The notes under the pieces: generated by a model | What the model was told of the DNA's origin: nothing | Database searches by the model: none | The model's input: the letters and a program-made list of their open reading frames with translations, nothing else | In this document: positions 1-13,365 of the stretch, one piece after another | Layout: each line of letters begins with the position of its first letter | How positions within the stretch are numbered: the first letter of the stretch is position 1 | Assembly (NCBI GenBank): GCA_002633005.1 | Contig: NMRA01000462.1 | Coordinates: 225,594-289,593, forward strand | DNA: 64,000 nt | Direction: 5' to 3' | DNA from: Phoronis australis | Taxonomy: Eukaryota > Phoronida > Phoronidae | Made by a program: the position numbers and the translations under genes

Positions 1-174
1 TTTTGAAGTTTGTGCGACTTTATTCTCTTGTTACATTTCTTGTTGAAAGCCACATTCTGAATGATACTGTTGAATATCCTGAATCTTTTGCTGGATCTTT
101 GTGTAATCTGACTTTGTTTTCCTACAAATGTGACAGTAGCAGCCACGATTTTTCAGAGAACTGACTACGGCTAA

Positions 175-350
175 GAAATTTGCCAAACAAGTTTCTATTA
201 CGGAGATGTGACAACACTTCCATTTGGGGATGGATTTGACGTATTCTAAGCCACCTAGTGGTCATCTTGAGCCAAAGGGCTCAAGATCATTATGAGAATT
301 GATAGATGTGTTCTTACTGATGACAGCAGGACTGATGTACATTGCAGTGT
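175..350 (+). mobile_element. HINE-A core fragment
   Basis: Bases 175-350 match the B and C core subunits of the element, including GATGGATTTGACGTATTCTA and GCCACCTAGTGGTCAT. No ends are present. A second, possibly related fragment is at 1030-1430. Confidence 0.5.
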
Positions 351-1029
351 TCTGCAACAAAATTTCCAAACTTGAGGCAAATATTTTTGTTAGTAGTAAA
401 CACTGTTCTTTCCCTAACAACATGGTCACTGTGTATTTATATACGTTTTAAAGTGTACACTGAACTTGTGTGACCTACTTTTTGACTTTCCTACCAATTT
501 TTCACCATAAGTCCTCCAAAGTATTTATGACACTCAGAAAATCAAACTAAAGGTTATAAGTTCCTTTAATAATAAGAATGTCAATTCTAGTAGTAATTCT
601 ACTTATTAAATACTACTAAGGATGTGACCTAGTATTTAGGGACACCTGTTGTCCAGTTGAATAAGTTCTAATTTGCCACCAGATGTCAGTCAAAATCAAA
701 ATCCTTTAAATTAAGCATATCAAATTGTTAATTTACAGGTTTAAGTGCAAAATTGTAGTTAAAATAATATTGCTGGCTAGTCAATTATTAAGGTAACGTA
801 GCTGACACCACAAAATTAGGTTAGAAAAAGTATTTCTTCAGATTTTTTTAGCAATAATTTACACTCTATTATTACAAAAATTAGGTCATATATGTATTAG
901 CAACTATGATTGTTGTTAGCTAATTCACCCTCATTTGTGATTCCGAGTGCAAAAGTGCCAAGCCAGTCAAAGTTTTAACTTGGCGAGGCACTTTTCAAAC
1001 TTGATGCATTCTCCAAACTCGAGTTGTTG

Positions 1030-1430
1030 CATTGTGGAGTCAAAACCGGTCATGGAGAACACTGAATTGTCAGATCCATTCAACTTCTTTGGGCCTCCAA
1101 ATAGCATTTTTGCATCTGCTTATGTATCTCATAAACCCCTTTGCAAGTTCTTAACGAGAGATGGTTGGATCCAACTTCAGCTTTGCCTCGTAATAGCAGT
1201 TTATTTTTTCCGCATTTGCCTGCGTGTGCTCGTGTTTCTTGATAGATTGTCATGACATTTGGCAAATAGTTTACCATTAAGGAGACAATGACGCCTTTGC
1301 ATTTGTGGTTGAGTTCTACAAATTTTGTGCCATCTAATGGCCATTGTTATGACATTATTAAACTAGAAGCATACAATTTGCGGTGCTGTCATGTGCTCCT
1401 TTCACCTCTCCACATTGTTCTTGTTTTCAT
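1030..1430 (+). mobile_element. HINE-A fragment with decayed 3' end
   Basis: Core subunits are recognisable (CTCATAAACCCCTTTGCA, TGCCATCTAATGGCCAT), followed by the family's 3' tail (AAACTAGAAGCATAC and a decayed terminal TTGTTCTTGT). The open frame at 947-1255 and its antisense partners are products of this repeat. Confidence 0.5.
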
Positions 1431-2499
1431 AAGAGGTATGCAGCTCAAAGCTCTGTATATCATAGCTACCAACAGATATTAACTTTGAAAAGTTGCTGGC
1501 ATTCACAAAAATGTTGGAATCCCTGGATAAATGAAAGAGGCAATTTTTGCAGTTATTTTGTTCCATAAATTCTAGCACTGTATAAAAGTAATATAGCTTT
1601 ACAATTTTTTTTACAGTGCACTGCACCGCACTGAAGAGAGTGTGGTCCTATTTTTTAGTCGCGCCGTGTTGAAATGTCGCTCATTACTGCAAAACTTGCC
1701 GATTTCATTTTTGTTGCACCGTGCACTACAAATACCCATAAAAATAACACAGACATTTTCAGCCCTCACAAATAGTTGTACCAGTCAGGATGACCTTGTA
1801 ACAGGGTGTGATAGTTCTGCAATCTTGATCTTTCAATTAATGGAGCAGTTATGGTCTGGGAACAGTCAAACACTGCTTTCTATTTGAGCTACTGACAGTA
1901 TGCCCTGTCTGGGCACTCTCCAAGGTGAATGGGTAGACCAATGTTTAGGGTGCCATTTTCCTGCTCTCATTGGCTGTGTGAAACATTCTATAAGCTGGAG
2001 AAATCAGAACTTATCTTTCGCCAGTGATGAACATGGGCATGGATCAAGTCATTGACCTCACCCTCACTGCTGTGTTTATAGTGGAATGACATATGATGAT
2101 GATATACTAAAATGCCTGATGATAGGCGTTACCTAAGGTACCAGCTGCCCAGCGGCACAACATGGTGTCTGCTACAACTCCTGGGGTCAAGTCTGGGTTG
2201 ACCAGGCTGTTTTCGGAGGCATCTAGCCCAGAAATAACTTTTGCATGCCTGTTTGTGAATGGTGCTTCCCTGTACTAGAACGTCTGCAGCTTTTATATCA
2301 TGTTCTTGTGACGTTTGTGAGATGGCACTTTTACAACAGCTATGTACGTCACGTGAATACACTTTTAGACGTTGCTTATTGCGCACTTGGGTTAAGAATG
2401 TTGTCTTGGGGGTGTTGTTTCTGCTGCTTGCGAATATAGAATTGATTGCATGTTTCTTCATGTGATACATAGTCGATCATCTATGAAATGGCAAAGATA

Positions 2500-2650
2500 T
2501 TTTTACTGTAAAATTCTCACCAATTTCAGACAAAAATAATGGCCAGGAATGCCTTTTATATTTTTCAGAAGTGTCTAGCATTCTTGTGAACGCTCACAAT
2601 TTTTCAAAAGTGATGGTCATCGTGGAATAAGACTTGAACATGAATTACCA
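2500..2650 (+). mobile_element. MITE-2 left part
   Basis: ACTGTAAAATTCTCACCAAT followed by TTCTTGTGAACGCTCACAAT matches the left half of the family; the right part is lost. Confidence 0.45.
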
Positions 2651-3009
2651 TTTAACTTTGTACTACATCTGTTTCTTGGAAAACGTGATAAAATTAAATT
2701 TCCGTTGTCAGCCATTCTGTGTCCTATTTTTTGAGATTTTACCGTACTTGGTTTTGGTCCATTCTTGATACTTTGCATTGAAGCGGCCATAAACCGCTGC
2801 TCAGTCCAAGAAGTGAACTTTTCATTTAGACCACTTACCGCTGTAAAATGACCCTCCACTGATTTTTGAGTTTTCAAAGAACTCACTGTATATTGAGACC
2901 ACACTCAGCGTAACAAAGTGTCAGAGTCATTGCTAATTTAATTGAGGAATACTTCAAGAAGAATTTCATGGCACTAAGTGGTATTGATCAAAAGTTGGTT
3001 TTTATGATG

Positions 3010-4974
3010 ATTGGTGGATTTGTAGCTGCTTTAAATGTTGGAATTGTGTTCACATCAGTGTCTACAATTATTTTGTGACCAATAAGTATAGTTTCGGTTT
3101 ATTTGCAAACACATGTAGTACCATACCAGTTCAAAATTTAGATACTTGTTTCCAAATTCCAAGCAATATCTCAATAGTAAACCTCCGAATTTAATAAGAA
3201 AAATAGAACTGTAATCATGTTTCACAAAATACATTTATTCAAAGAATTAATTAGTTCAGCAATGAGCGATTAATAAAAGTATGAAAGTAGAGTTTTTGTA
3301 TTCTCTCCCTTTTTCATAAATGTATAGAACACTTTCTTGTATGTGTTGTTTCATTTTTTTCTTTGTTTAATTATGAAAAATCTAGTCCCATTGTATTGTG
3401 AAGTCAGGAAATATAACCCTAGGCTCTTGACCTTGCACAATAAAAAGTAAAACGTATAAAGTTTCACTAACAATATTTTAGAAATTTGCACCTCAACTTT
3501 ACACAAGTGCTTCAGATATCGGCACAGGTGCCTTATACCAATATAGGTGCAGTTTCAAATATAAATGGTATAATGATAATGAAACAGCATATAAATACTA
3601 AGTACAGTAACAATTTATTTTAATGATAAACTGTATTGGTAATATTAAAAACATAAGTGAATAAATATAGTGATGCACAATAAAAACAGAAATAACAATA
3701 ACAAATGATAATGATAAAGACAAGCTAATAAATATAAATATATTAATACCTATATTCTAAATATGTTAATACCAGTCCTTTGCTAGCCCTGTTGCTGGGC
3801 ACTTAACAATTGGAATATATTCAAAAATGCCCATTGATGAGACTTGCAATTGGGTTTCCGTGATTCTCATGCGTATGTCCCTCCGGAATGTCGATGGCAG
3901 TATATGCTGTGCAAACTTTACGATTAATGCCAGCAGTACTTAGCACAGCCGTCACAGTGACCTGGTTCACTTAAAAGTACTTTAAAGCTGCACCTGTGCT
4001 ATTCCTAGTATCTATGCAAGTTGCTATTTTTAGCAATTGCGACATCTCCTTCTCACCCGCCCTAGTCATGGGTCATTAAAACACTAAACCTGATCGGAGT
4101 GAGTCTATCACCAGCTGTCTCTTTCTCAAGCCTGGGGAAACTAGGAAGTTAAAATTAATCGCTCACCCAGAATTTGAAATGTTATTGCAAAAGAAATATC
4201 AGTTTGACTGTCAAGTTTAACGAAGAAATGACAGTTGCACGGAGAGTTCCATAATTTCAAAATTCTTGTAGTGCATCTATTCTTCTGACAAATTCAGAAA
4301 GGCATGTCATAGTTTTAGTTAATGATAATTGGTGACGCGTGGGAGTTACTTACATACTGCACAGATATGGTTGGACCGTATAATGTAGTGATATGGCCTG
4401 ACACAGTATAGTTTATGTCTAACCTTAGCACCAAGTCAGTACAATTAGCTTAATATGGAGAATACTAAAAACTAAACTCTTGAATTTGTTCTGTAAAATC
4501 TCACCAGATTATGACAATATGGGAGATGAAATTTTATTTTTTGATTCTTTTATAAAAGCATCGAATCAATGCTTTACCATGTACAAGTGCTCTACCACAG
4601 CTACCGTCAGAAGATATTTTGAAAAAATGTGAGTATTCACTACTTGCTCACTTGGTGGCGCTGCAAAAATGTTTGTGCATTGTTGCTTAGGACACAATGC
4701 TTTGTTTTAGCATTAATTTTAACAACGAATATGTGAAAGCGTGTGTGTCCCAAACATGCAGATCCATTGTAGTTTTGGCACAACACCTCGTTTTCAAGCA
4801 TAATGGCGTATTCGTGCAAGTAGTGAGTGCTTAACAATGATAGAAGGTCTTAAAAAACAACAAAATGTAATTTTGGCAATTACTTGTGTCCAAAATTGCT
4901 GATGTTTTACTGGATAAGGTTTCTGAAATTAGAAAGTTATTTAAATTTTGTAACATGTTATCATACACATCTTA
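3010..4974. other. AT-rich stretch without recognised genes
   Basis: Contains AT-rich simple-like sequence around 3590-3770 and weak traces of MITE-2 near 4600-4860. No coding exon or RNA gene recognised. Confidence 0.6.
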
Positions 4975-5165
4975 GTAAAAGTTTAGCAAAATAGAAAGAC
5001 GAATTCTTAGCAAAAGAACGACATCAATAACACTACCAAAGTTTTTTGATGTTAAATTTCAAGATGAAATCTCAAAAATTCTGTCACAGTTTTCTAAATT
5101 ATTTTTTGTTCATTTTATGAACTTTTGATAATTTTATGAAAGTCGTGAAAGTACCAGTTTTGATA
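4975..5165 (-). mobile_element. MITE-1 internal fragment
   Basis: Reverse-orientation block with AAGATGAAATCTCAAAAATT and ACAGTTTTCTAAATT, matching the centre of the family. No ends present. Confidence 0.4.
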
Positions 5166-6159
5166 GCACATAATGCAAACGTGAAATATTTAAAAGAAAT
5201 TACAAACATATGAGCGTGTAAATCATAGTAAATCAGGGGTAGGCAGTCAATTCAGGATCAACATGCAAGAGTCAAGTAAGGCATAACAGTGAGAGAACAC
5301 TGTATATTTTCCTGTCCGCACAATGCAAGTTGCAGCTAAAACTGTGATTGTTATGGCAAGCATATTTCATACATTTTGGGTGCTAAAATTTGTTTGGAAC
5401 TGGCATTCATATTACCACGGGCGTCTTCAAGGAAATCACTATGGTATAAATTGGTGTTGGGCATTGAGCCAAGCATGGGAGTTTAAAAGTGAAAAATTGT
5501 GAATTTCGGGGATGGGCATTGAAGTGGAATGTGGGCATTAATCCTGACAAATATCGCATCTGAAAGTTTCATTTTGAATCCAGTCGGCCATCTTGGACAC
5601 ACAATAGTCTAAAGTTAGCAGTATTTTGACATTTTTCCATGGTTACACATTACCTTAACCCACCTGTCGTTGGAGAGGATTAAAATGTTTATAGCTCTTA
5701 GTATAGTACACACATGGCCTGGCTGATCTGTTTTTAGAAACTGCTGCTTGTTGTGGTATGCCAGGCTTAGTCATAAAATGTGTAGAACATGGGGGAAAAA
5801 GTCGACACCCTATTTATGGACAGGCCTTAGACCTAAGCAAAACTGATTAATTCTAGATCTGTCAAAGGCTTTGATGGAGTAAATTGCACTTTGTGTACCC
5901 CAGACACTATGTACTGTATACTGTACAGGGGATAACAAGTGGGTCAGAATACAGCATGCTTTCTACTTAATGTTCACTAGTTATCTGGCAGATTAACAAA
6001 AGAGATCTTCCTTGTTTATGTGGTAAAATCCCTTCACTTTAGGACAAAATATGCCATACAGGAAAATTTCATTCTCTCATTTTTCACCAAAGAGATGGAG
6101 CACTTTAGAGCATCAAATTTTGTTCCATACAGTATTTTTTCATCTGTTTTAGTTTTGCC

Positions 6160-6890
6160 ATAAGAAATTGCCCACATGTTAATGTGTGGGTGCATATTGC
6201 TGTCATTTCTGTTTGGGCATTTCTCTAAACCCCCTTAGAGGATCTTTGTAAAAGTTGGCAGATGTGGAATCTTATGGAGCTGAAGATGAATAACCACTTC
6301 TACTTTCGGAGGGATCCAACTATTGGCAATTTTAGTTTGCTCCCTAGTGGCAATTATAGTATTTTACATTTGCTTGTGTATATCTGAATTTCATGATAAA
6401 TTTCCATGAAACTGGCCAAGCAGTTTTTGTTAATAAGAGGACAGCGCCTTACCGTTTTCAGATGGATTCAACACATTTTATGCCACGTTGTGGATACTTT
6501 TGATATTTCTGGATCTTAGCAGGCTCCTCTATCTTCCAAAGCACACAAAGTATTATGCCAATTAGCAGAGGTGTTCCTGGTATGAAAACCAAACGTGATG
6601 TTGATTTTTGGACTGTTCTGACTAGTATGACGTTCACTCTTGTGGGAATGGTGTTTTCTGTATCTCCACTCTGTATCTCATTGACCCCTTCAGGTTCTTT
6701 GTGAAATATTGCAAGTGTTTTTCTAGGAACGAATGACAATGCATTGGCAAAATCTGACTACTGTTGTACCCCATAGTGGCAATATTACTTCTACTTAAAC
6801 CTGTGTATCCTCAGAGTTCCTTGACAGAATTTCATGAAATTTGGCAAATAGGATTCTAGTACTGAGGTGGGTTTTCCGTTTTTGGACTGG
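6160..6890 (+). mobile_element. HINE-A copy, diverged, 3' end missing
   Basis: GCCCACATGTTAATGTGTGG near 6168 corresponds to the 5' palindrome. Downstream are the core subunits (GATCCAACTATTGGCAATTT, CCCTAGTGGCAATTAT, then TTTCAGATGGATTCAACACA), and another round ending near 6890. The terminal hairpin is not seen. Confidence 0.6.
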
Positions 6891-7027
6891 TTAGAAGTAT
6901 TCTGCCTAACCTAGTGTCCATTTTCATTATATTCAAATTAATGAAAATAGTAATAAAACCACTAGTTTTCAAATGCACCTTAAATCGCTGTTTGTGGTCA
7001 GGATTTTCACTCTGTAATTCTTTAGAC

Positions 7028-7419
7028 CCTTTCATATTGACTTAACTCCAGTCTGAGCGGAGCGTCGACGTAAACAGCGCAGTTAACTGGACCATTCATA
7101 CTGGCTTCCGTAGTTAATGACCATTGAAGTAGAGGGTTGGTGACGCTGACGTCATCGAAGTTATCGCAAGGTAGCGTTGCACACTAAGATTTTTTTCAAC
7201 GTGACAATTTGGGAACATTTGTATGTGCTAAATTACATTAAACTCATTTTTAAATCGATTGGTTATCATTAGAGCAAAAAATAAGTAGTTATTAGTGACG
7301 GCACTACTCTGTAACTGTTGACGATAACAGTGGCACCTGGCGATAACTTTGATTGGACCGGAGTTAAGCGTTCATACTGCACCGCAACTTCCCAAACGCG
7401 TCGACGTTAGTATGAAAGG
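7028..7419. mobile_element. Short TIR element (392 bp)
   Basis: The left end CCTTTCATATTGACTTAACT is mirrored by GTTAGTATGAAAGG at the right, and inner blocks repeat in inverted form (AACTCCAGTCTGAG on the left, GACCGGAGTTAAG on the right; GCGTCGACG on both sides). Higher CpG content than flanking DNA. The open frame 7349-7567 starts in the right arm and is not a gene. A diverged relative may be present at 24910-25015. Confidence 0.65.
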
Positions 7420-7569
7420 CCCTTTTGACAACTGGCAGGTCTGTTTCTTGAAAAGTGACAGAAATTTGATCTTACGCTCTACCAAACTATTTCCGAAAAA
7501 TAATTTAAACTCACTGTTGCAAAAGAATAAAGTATCTGGGAATATACCCATGATTATTAATTACTGAGA

Positions 7570-7877
7570 AACGAAAATTTGTGCCTAATATTTCCTGCCT
7601 GTGGTATGCTAATAATTAGACGACTAAACCTCAATTTGGCAATTGTGAAATGGGGAGGGAAGAACAAACTTCCCTCTTATGCTAATGGATTGAAAAAAGC
7701 AGGTGGTCTGATGCATTCTGTTTTATTGTCTTCTTTTATCCTGGGTTCTTAAAGACTCCGATACATTTCAACGGTTCTTATAGACTCTTTTACATTTCAA
7801 CTGATATAAGGTAAATGATTTTTGCTAAATTTCAGAAAACTGCTTGTATTTATTTGCGTAGCTAAGTGCGTGTATAA

Positions 7878-7908
<31 letters not shown>

Positions 7909-9263
7909 TGCATGTTTGTATTATTACTGTTTTGTGTTGTTTCTATAAAATTAATTGCTCTAATGTTGCCCAGATATTATGTATTTGATTTCTGGGCAAT
8001 CATGTTATTGTATTCATCAATACTCTTGAAGTGAAGTTAAAAGAAAAAGGATTTTCAGTGATGGAACCAAAAATGACAATTTTGCATTGTCAAGTCCTTT
8101 TCTTTTTCACCAAAATGTTAATCAATAACCAAAGGCTAAGACAAACTTTAAGTGCCAACAAATCCACTTCTAACTAAAACATTTTGACCAGTTACAGTTT
8201 TATAATCAGCCTCTTGTTATTTAGTCAGAATTGCTAGGCTTGGAGATGAACAGATTATTGTTTCCTACTTAGCTCATTAAATGGCTTGTCACCTTGAGTT
8301 AGTTTCAGTTGCCAGGGTAACCATGTCCCTTAGGGGAATTTCATGGATTTGTTTTAGTTAATTTCAATTCAAACAAAGGTTAAGAATGGGTATTTCCTAT
8401 GAAGAAAGTTGATGTATTCAAGACTTCAGCTTGGTGAAGGGCGGCTTTAAAATTAGTAAGAAATTCGAAATTCTGCGTTATTTGCTCAATTGTTGTTAGA
8501 ATTGGGTAAGCTGTTTTAGTAAAAGGCACATTTTAAACACTAAGCACATTATTTAGCTCTAATACCTCTTGATAATTGCCGTGAAAGGGTGTGCACACCT
8601 AAAAAAAATTGTTTTCTAAAAGTGATACTTAAACCAAACTAGGTTATGCATTAAACTGGCTACAAACTGTCCATTCATCATTGAACAATTTACTGCTATA
8701 ACTCAGGTGGTACTTGTTTGACAATCTTCACTCAGATTAGAGAGGATTTTTTTGCCTTGGTAAAAATTCAGTTTATCTTTGCTTGTTAAGTTGGCATGTC
8801 GTGGCAGGTCATTTTGATGGCTAAGTAATAAGGTCTCAAAGCTACTGAAATGTGGAGATTTTCCATACCCCAGAAATCGGTGTTCACCGGAGTAAGCAAC
8901 AATTTGAGACCAAAACGGAAAGTGATCTAAATCAAAAGTTATTTTTTAATGGCTAAAGACTGATTTATTTCCGCTTTCAGTGGCCTGTTAGAAATTCAAA
9001 TTAAATGTGTTTGTTCCATCATCGAAACTTCCCTACAGGGGTACGGTCACGATTCTGTGCAATTTGACTTGAAAACTACTGTTTTTGAACGAAAATAATT
9101 GTTCTCCCAGGGCTGTGGGTTGTATAAAACATTAACACTTATCTCTGGGATAAGTTTGATTGTTACAGGACTTGGAATGTAACAGTCATAATGTAACATC
9201 ACTGTTGTAATGCAGAATCTTTGCAGCAGAGCCCTGGTGCTTTTTAATTGTTACTAACAAAAA
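7570..9263. other. Non-coding stretch
   Basis: Holds the TATG microsatellite and, at 8890-8950, a fragment (CAACAATTTGAGACCAAAAC and following) also seen near 2900-3000 and 31045-31115. Nothing coding recognised. Confidence 0.55.
7878..7914. repeat. (TATG)n microsatellite
   Basis: About eight uninterrupted TATG units followed by a CATG variant. The open frame 7822-8034 reads through it. Confidence 0.9.
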
Positions 9264-9650
9264 TTAGGGTTTTTTAAGACCCTAGAAACTAATTAATGGC
9301 TTAAATTTTAGAAAAAAGTGGATTTGTATGAATCTTTCAGGCGCTATGTTTATGCAGTTTTCTGAAAAAGGCTGTTAGGTCTTGTCTTGAAAATGTTCCA
9401 TTTTTGGAATAAAGGCTATCAAAAATAGAACTTTTTTGATTTTCATGGAAAACTGAAAAGTTGTATGAGATGGAGACAAAATAATAATTTAGAAAACAGC
9501 ATTTTTTGAGATTTCATCTTGAACATTTATATGTAATTTACTTTGATCTAGTTTTTGATACCATTGTTCAAAAATGTACCTTTCTTTTTCTTCTAAATTT
9601 GGATAAAACACAAGATCATGTGACCCAATTAATGTCACTTTATTGTTAAG
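9264..9650 (+). mobile_element. MITE-1 fragment
   Basis: Starts with a decayed left end (AGACCCTAGAAAC) and contains ATGAATCTTTCAGGCGCTAT, TCAAAAATAGAACTTTTTTG and GATCATGTGACCCAATTAAT. The right end is missing. Confidence 0.5.
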
Positions 9651-10668
9651 GTTATTTCAAACCTTATTTAGTGGCCTCTATTCTAACTCGTATATCAAAA
9701 AACTAAGCTTTGTGAACTAGTAAAAGTATATATTTTCTGAAAGAACAAAGACCAGGAAATATAAATATACTTTTTGTATTTATTTGTTATTATTATTTTT
9801 ACGTAAAAACCTTTTTAAGTAAAAATTTCATTTTTAAGAAAGGTACATTCATAGCAAAATAACCCCTCGGTCGATTTTAACGAAACCTTTTTTAAATGAA
9901 AACTTCATCAATTACCTTAAAAACGCTGTTAGGAATTTTCGATTAGTTTGTTCGTTTGGTTTCTATGACAAATAAACTCGCAAAACGTAAGGTATTTTTG
10001 TAAAAAATTGAAGTCGTATTCGTCTTTGCCACATTACACAAAAACTAAGCTTTTATATCGAAAATCCTAACAGCGTTTTTGAGATTGGTGACTAAATATT
10101 AAGTTTGGAAAGTTTCAGCGAAATCCATCGAGCCATTTTCGAGAACTCGTGTTCCTAAGTTCAAATAAAGTCTTTGCCGAAGCCGAGAAAAAGCCGATTA
10201 AACTGGGACACATGAAAATCTCTAAGTCTTTGGTTAATTATTCTGTGAAAACTTGTTTTCGGTATACATAACCTATAGAATCCTTAACTATGTCACCTAT
10301 TTCAATGTTTTCTTGCAATGTCAACTAATTTTGCAGTGCGTAACTAACTTAATATCATTAAAACCTCAAATAGACCTATCTTTCGCAGCCAACTTCTGCC
10401 GTTTTGTACGACCTACTTAGAAAAGTAGGTCACAGTTCATAGCCTGTACACGTCACGTGCTGGGAGACTGATACCAAACCGAGTAAGAAATGGATAACAA
10501 AAATTGAATTGGTGGTTAAAGTAAGTCGTTAACATGAAATCGAAACATCGAAATGTTAACTTAATAATTGAATTAAGGAATAAGGGGGAGGATTTATCTC
10601 TTTTCACAACTTTCTGTGTTCATGACCAGACTGAGGCCTGCGGCAACTGGTAGCATTCGTTTTCAGCG

Positions 10669-10932
10669 TCAACGGTTGTATGCATGTAGACGCTCAACTC
10701 TCTTAGGATCAAAACTATGTTTTGTCTTCGTTTTCCCCGGCACCATTCTATCATAACCACACCTCGTTGTGTCAATGTTATGAGCGAATTTGTGAATGAA
10801 ATAACTGAGGGTATACCGAAGCTGTTCTGTACCTGGCGGGAGACTCGATTTACTTGAAAGTTCTTTAACCTTTGACCTTGGATAAGTGGTAAACAAATAT
10901 TCACGCGGTTGTGCGGTTCCAAGGTGGTTCTG
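10669..10932 (-). CDS. Possible terminal exon of an unidentified gene (weak BEN-domain-like look)
   Basis: The frame reads about 87 residues on the minus strand from a possible TTTAG acceptor at 10933 to a TGA at 10669. No ATG lies in the frame, so it would have to be an internal or last exon. Composition is less AT-rich than the surroundings and the peptide looks protein-like: LRYTLSYFIHKFAHNID, then MVPGKTKTKHSFDPKRVERL. A helix, a Gly-Lys-rich turn and an Asp-Pro-x-x-Val motif near the end are loosely reminiscent of BEN domains, but I cannot confirm this. The acceptor lacks a good pyrimidine tract. It could equally be a fragment of a mobile element gene. Confidence 0.25.
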   Translation of the reverse strand, partial: QNHLGTAQPREYLFTTYPRSKVKELSSKSSLPPGTEQLRYTLSYFIHKFAHNIDTTRCGYDRMVPGKTKTKHSFDPKRVERLHAYNR

Positions 10933-11064
10933 CTAAATCTTTTTTCTCGCTACGCTGTACATATTTCGTATTTGAAGTTCCCCGAGAATGAAGATAAGGT
11001 ATTTTGCTAGACACAAGTGAAATATTGTAAAAATGGCCAATTTTTGTGAATAAGGTTGGAAATA

Positions 11065-11200
11065 TCCTTAAGTCAAAATCTAATTCTACAGGCTTCCTGC
11101 TTTCAGAATAAATTTTCTTTTATTAGAGTTATAATCTAGTTTTGTTTAGCCATTGGACTAAATATCATACTCAGCAGTAAGGTCTCACATAATTTTAAAA
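11065..11200 (+). mobile_element. MITE-1 right-end fragment
   Basis: AAGTCAAAATCTAATTCTAC, the sequence after it and a decayed right end (AAGGTCTCACATAATTTTAA) match the last 130 bases of the family. Confidence 0.45.
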
Positions 11201-11269
11201 GGACATGTGGTTTCTCAAAACAGCGATTACCTTTACTTAGTAGTTCTATTATAGTGTGATAAAGGTGGA

Positions 11270-11500
11270 CTGATTTCAGACCAAAACATTACCAAAATTT
11301 CCCCTTTTCATTTTTCAATTTTTTCCAACATTGTAGATGCTCACAATTTTATCGTCTTTTCTGATGGTTTTGTTAAAGAACTTGAACATGGTAAAACATT
11401 AATTTAATGTTACATATCTTTGTGAAATAATAAGAAATAACATTTCACTTGTCCGCTATGTTGTGTCGTAAATTGGTAAGGTTTTACCGCAAGCACTTTT
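11270..11500 (+). mobile_element. MITE-2 copy
   Basis: CCAACATTGTAGATGCTCAC and TTTCACTTGTCCGCTATGTT are the family interior; the right end reads AAATTGGTAAGGTTTTAC. Left end decayed. Confidence 0.5.
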
Positions 11501-13365
11501 GGTTGGATGAAGTTGTAAGTACCTTTATGCAGAATTTATCCTTTTTGATACATTCTTGTTTTTCCTTAATACCGTAATTCTTCTTTAAATATGTGGCCAA
11601 CAAATGAAATTCTAATTTGTCAAATTTCTCCACAAAAATAGGGAGTAAGAAAACTTTAGCTTATTCATAATGTGGTTTGCAGTGTGTAGACATCATAAAC
11701 AACATTTTGTAAAATTTGCATTATCGGTAGCACGATAACCAACCTTTGAAAAATGGAAAACTGACAATTTTTTGCAATTATTTTTTGTGTGAAATAAGTG
11801 AAGAATTTCTGTAGTTGGATATGGTTGCGAGTGCCAGTGTTAATATATACATTGCTGTGAATGAAATAAGACAGTCATTCAGTCTATTATGTTTATTAAA
11901 TAATATTAGCGAATAAGTTACATAAATACAATAAGTCAAGAAACGTGTTTGAATAACAAAAAAATTTTACACGCAAAATTTAATTTACATACTGCAATAT
12001 TACAAACCTTTATACTTCCCTCCAGCTCATTTCGCACAAAACATACAAAAATATAATTTTGTAACTTCTGCAGTTCTTTGTAGCCTTTATTTCATATAAA
12101 GGAACCGGTATTTTCATCATTTGTCAAAAGATATGTTTACTACCATGTTTAACAATTCTTTTAGGCCTACTTAAAATCGCATTAAATTCACACACTGGGG
12201 TAATGATCTAGAAGTCCCAACAGAGCCATCATGGATGGGCAAGTTGAAGTTTGGCTTGATCTAATTTGTGTACTGGGACTTCGAGCTCAATAAATACGAC
12301 TCATTAAAACATGTTGATTCCTAGTGGACCATTTTGACATTATTTCTGTATGACCCAAAATAACACACTTATGTTCTTCAACATGTGAATTTACTGTACT
12401 CACTTTTTTACAGTTTACTATAAAAATTCGGTCTTAACAAGTGGTTGCAGAACAAACCAGCATCCTGCAAACAAACGTTCAAAAATCAATAAAAGCGAAT
12501 GCAACTACTGTACAATAGTGACACCTATTGGAGTTTGCATTCACACTCTGTTACATGAGCTGACCAGTTATAGCTTCCCAATTAGTGTGATTAAGTCAGT
12601 AGGTACAATGTTCATTTTGCTGAACCGTTGTATCTAGAGTGTCAGTTTCTGGAGTTGCCTCCTTTAAAAGGTCAGATGAAATAGGACTCTTGATGCCTCT
12701 GGGGCAACAAATCATTCTAAAATATACCAGTCCCTGCACAGTCAATCACAACACCCTTCACAAATTGTGTGTCATCAAACGTCATAGATTTGACAGTCAT
12801 TGTTGATAAAAATGACCCCCTGCTATCACCACCATATTTTATGTGCACTTTACTGAGATAAGCTATCTCTAGCTCTTATTCCGGCTCAAACGTCAGCAAT
12901 CACCAATTATTACCTTGACCACTTGTGAAAAATGAAATTGCACCTCATGTGAACTTATTCATTTGAAAAACTAATGGTTGCTCAGTACATGTCAAGCTAT
13001 TTTTATATAATTATATACATAGCTGTCGATGATCTCTGTGTGTATTTACACTGTGCATGTGCAGACACATTCATTCATACATTCAGTCTTTCGCTCACCT
13101 ACATAAATTAAAGCTCAAATATGTTAGCATGAAACGGACTCGTTTTTACAAGAATATTTCATCATACGCACAAAAGTTACCTGAAATGATTTTCAATTCG
13201 TACAAACTGTAATTGTTGTGGTTATAGATGATTGAGTTTTCTGACTCTAATAATAATAATTGTTAGTACTATTAATAATCATAAATGGGCAATAAAAGTT
13301 ATCAAAAAAACTTTCCTGAGGTTACAGTTTTCATTATTGTACTTAAAATACTATTTTTTGAAACA
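11501..13365. other. Region downstream of the UGT gene (possible 3' UTR)
   Basis: Lies 3' of the minus-strand UGT. No poly-A signal occurs in the first few hundred bases; the nearest AATAAA on the minus strand that I noticed are around 12083 and 11893, which would imply a 1.3-1.5 kb UTR. A MITE-2-like fragment is near 11600-11780. No other gene recognised. Confidence 0.4.

Noticed and set aside
947-1255. 102-codon plus-strand frame
   Set aside because: Overlaps a decayed HINE-A core fragment; antisense frames exist too.
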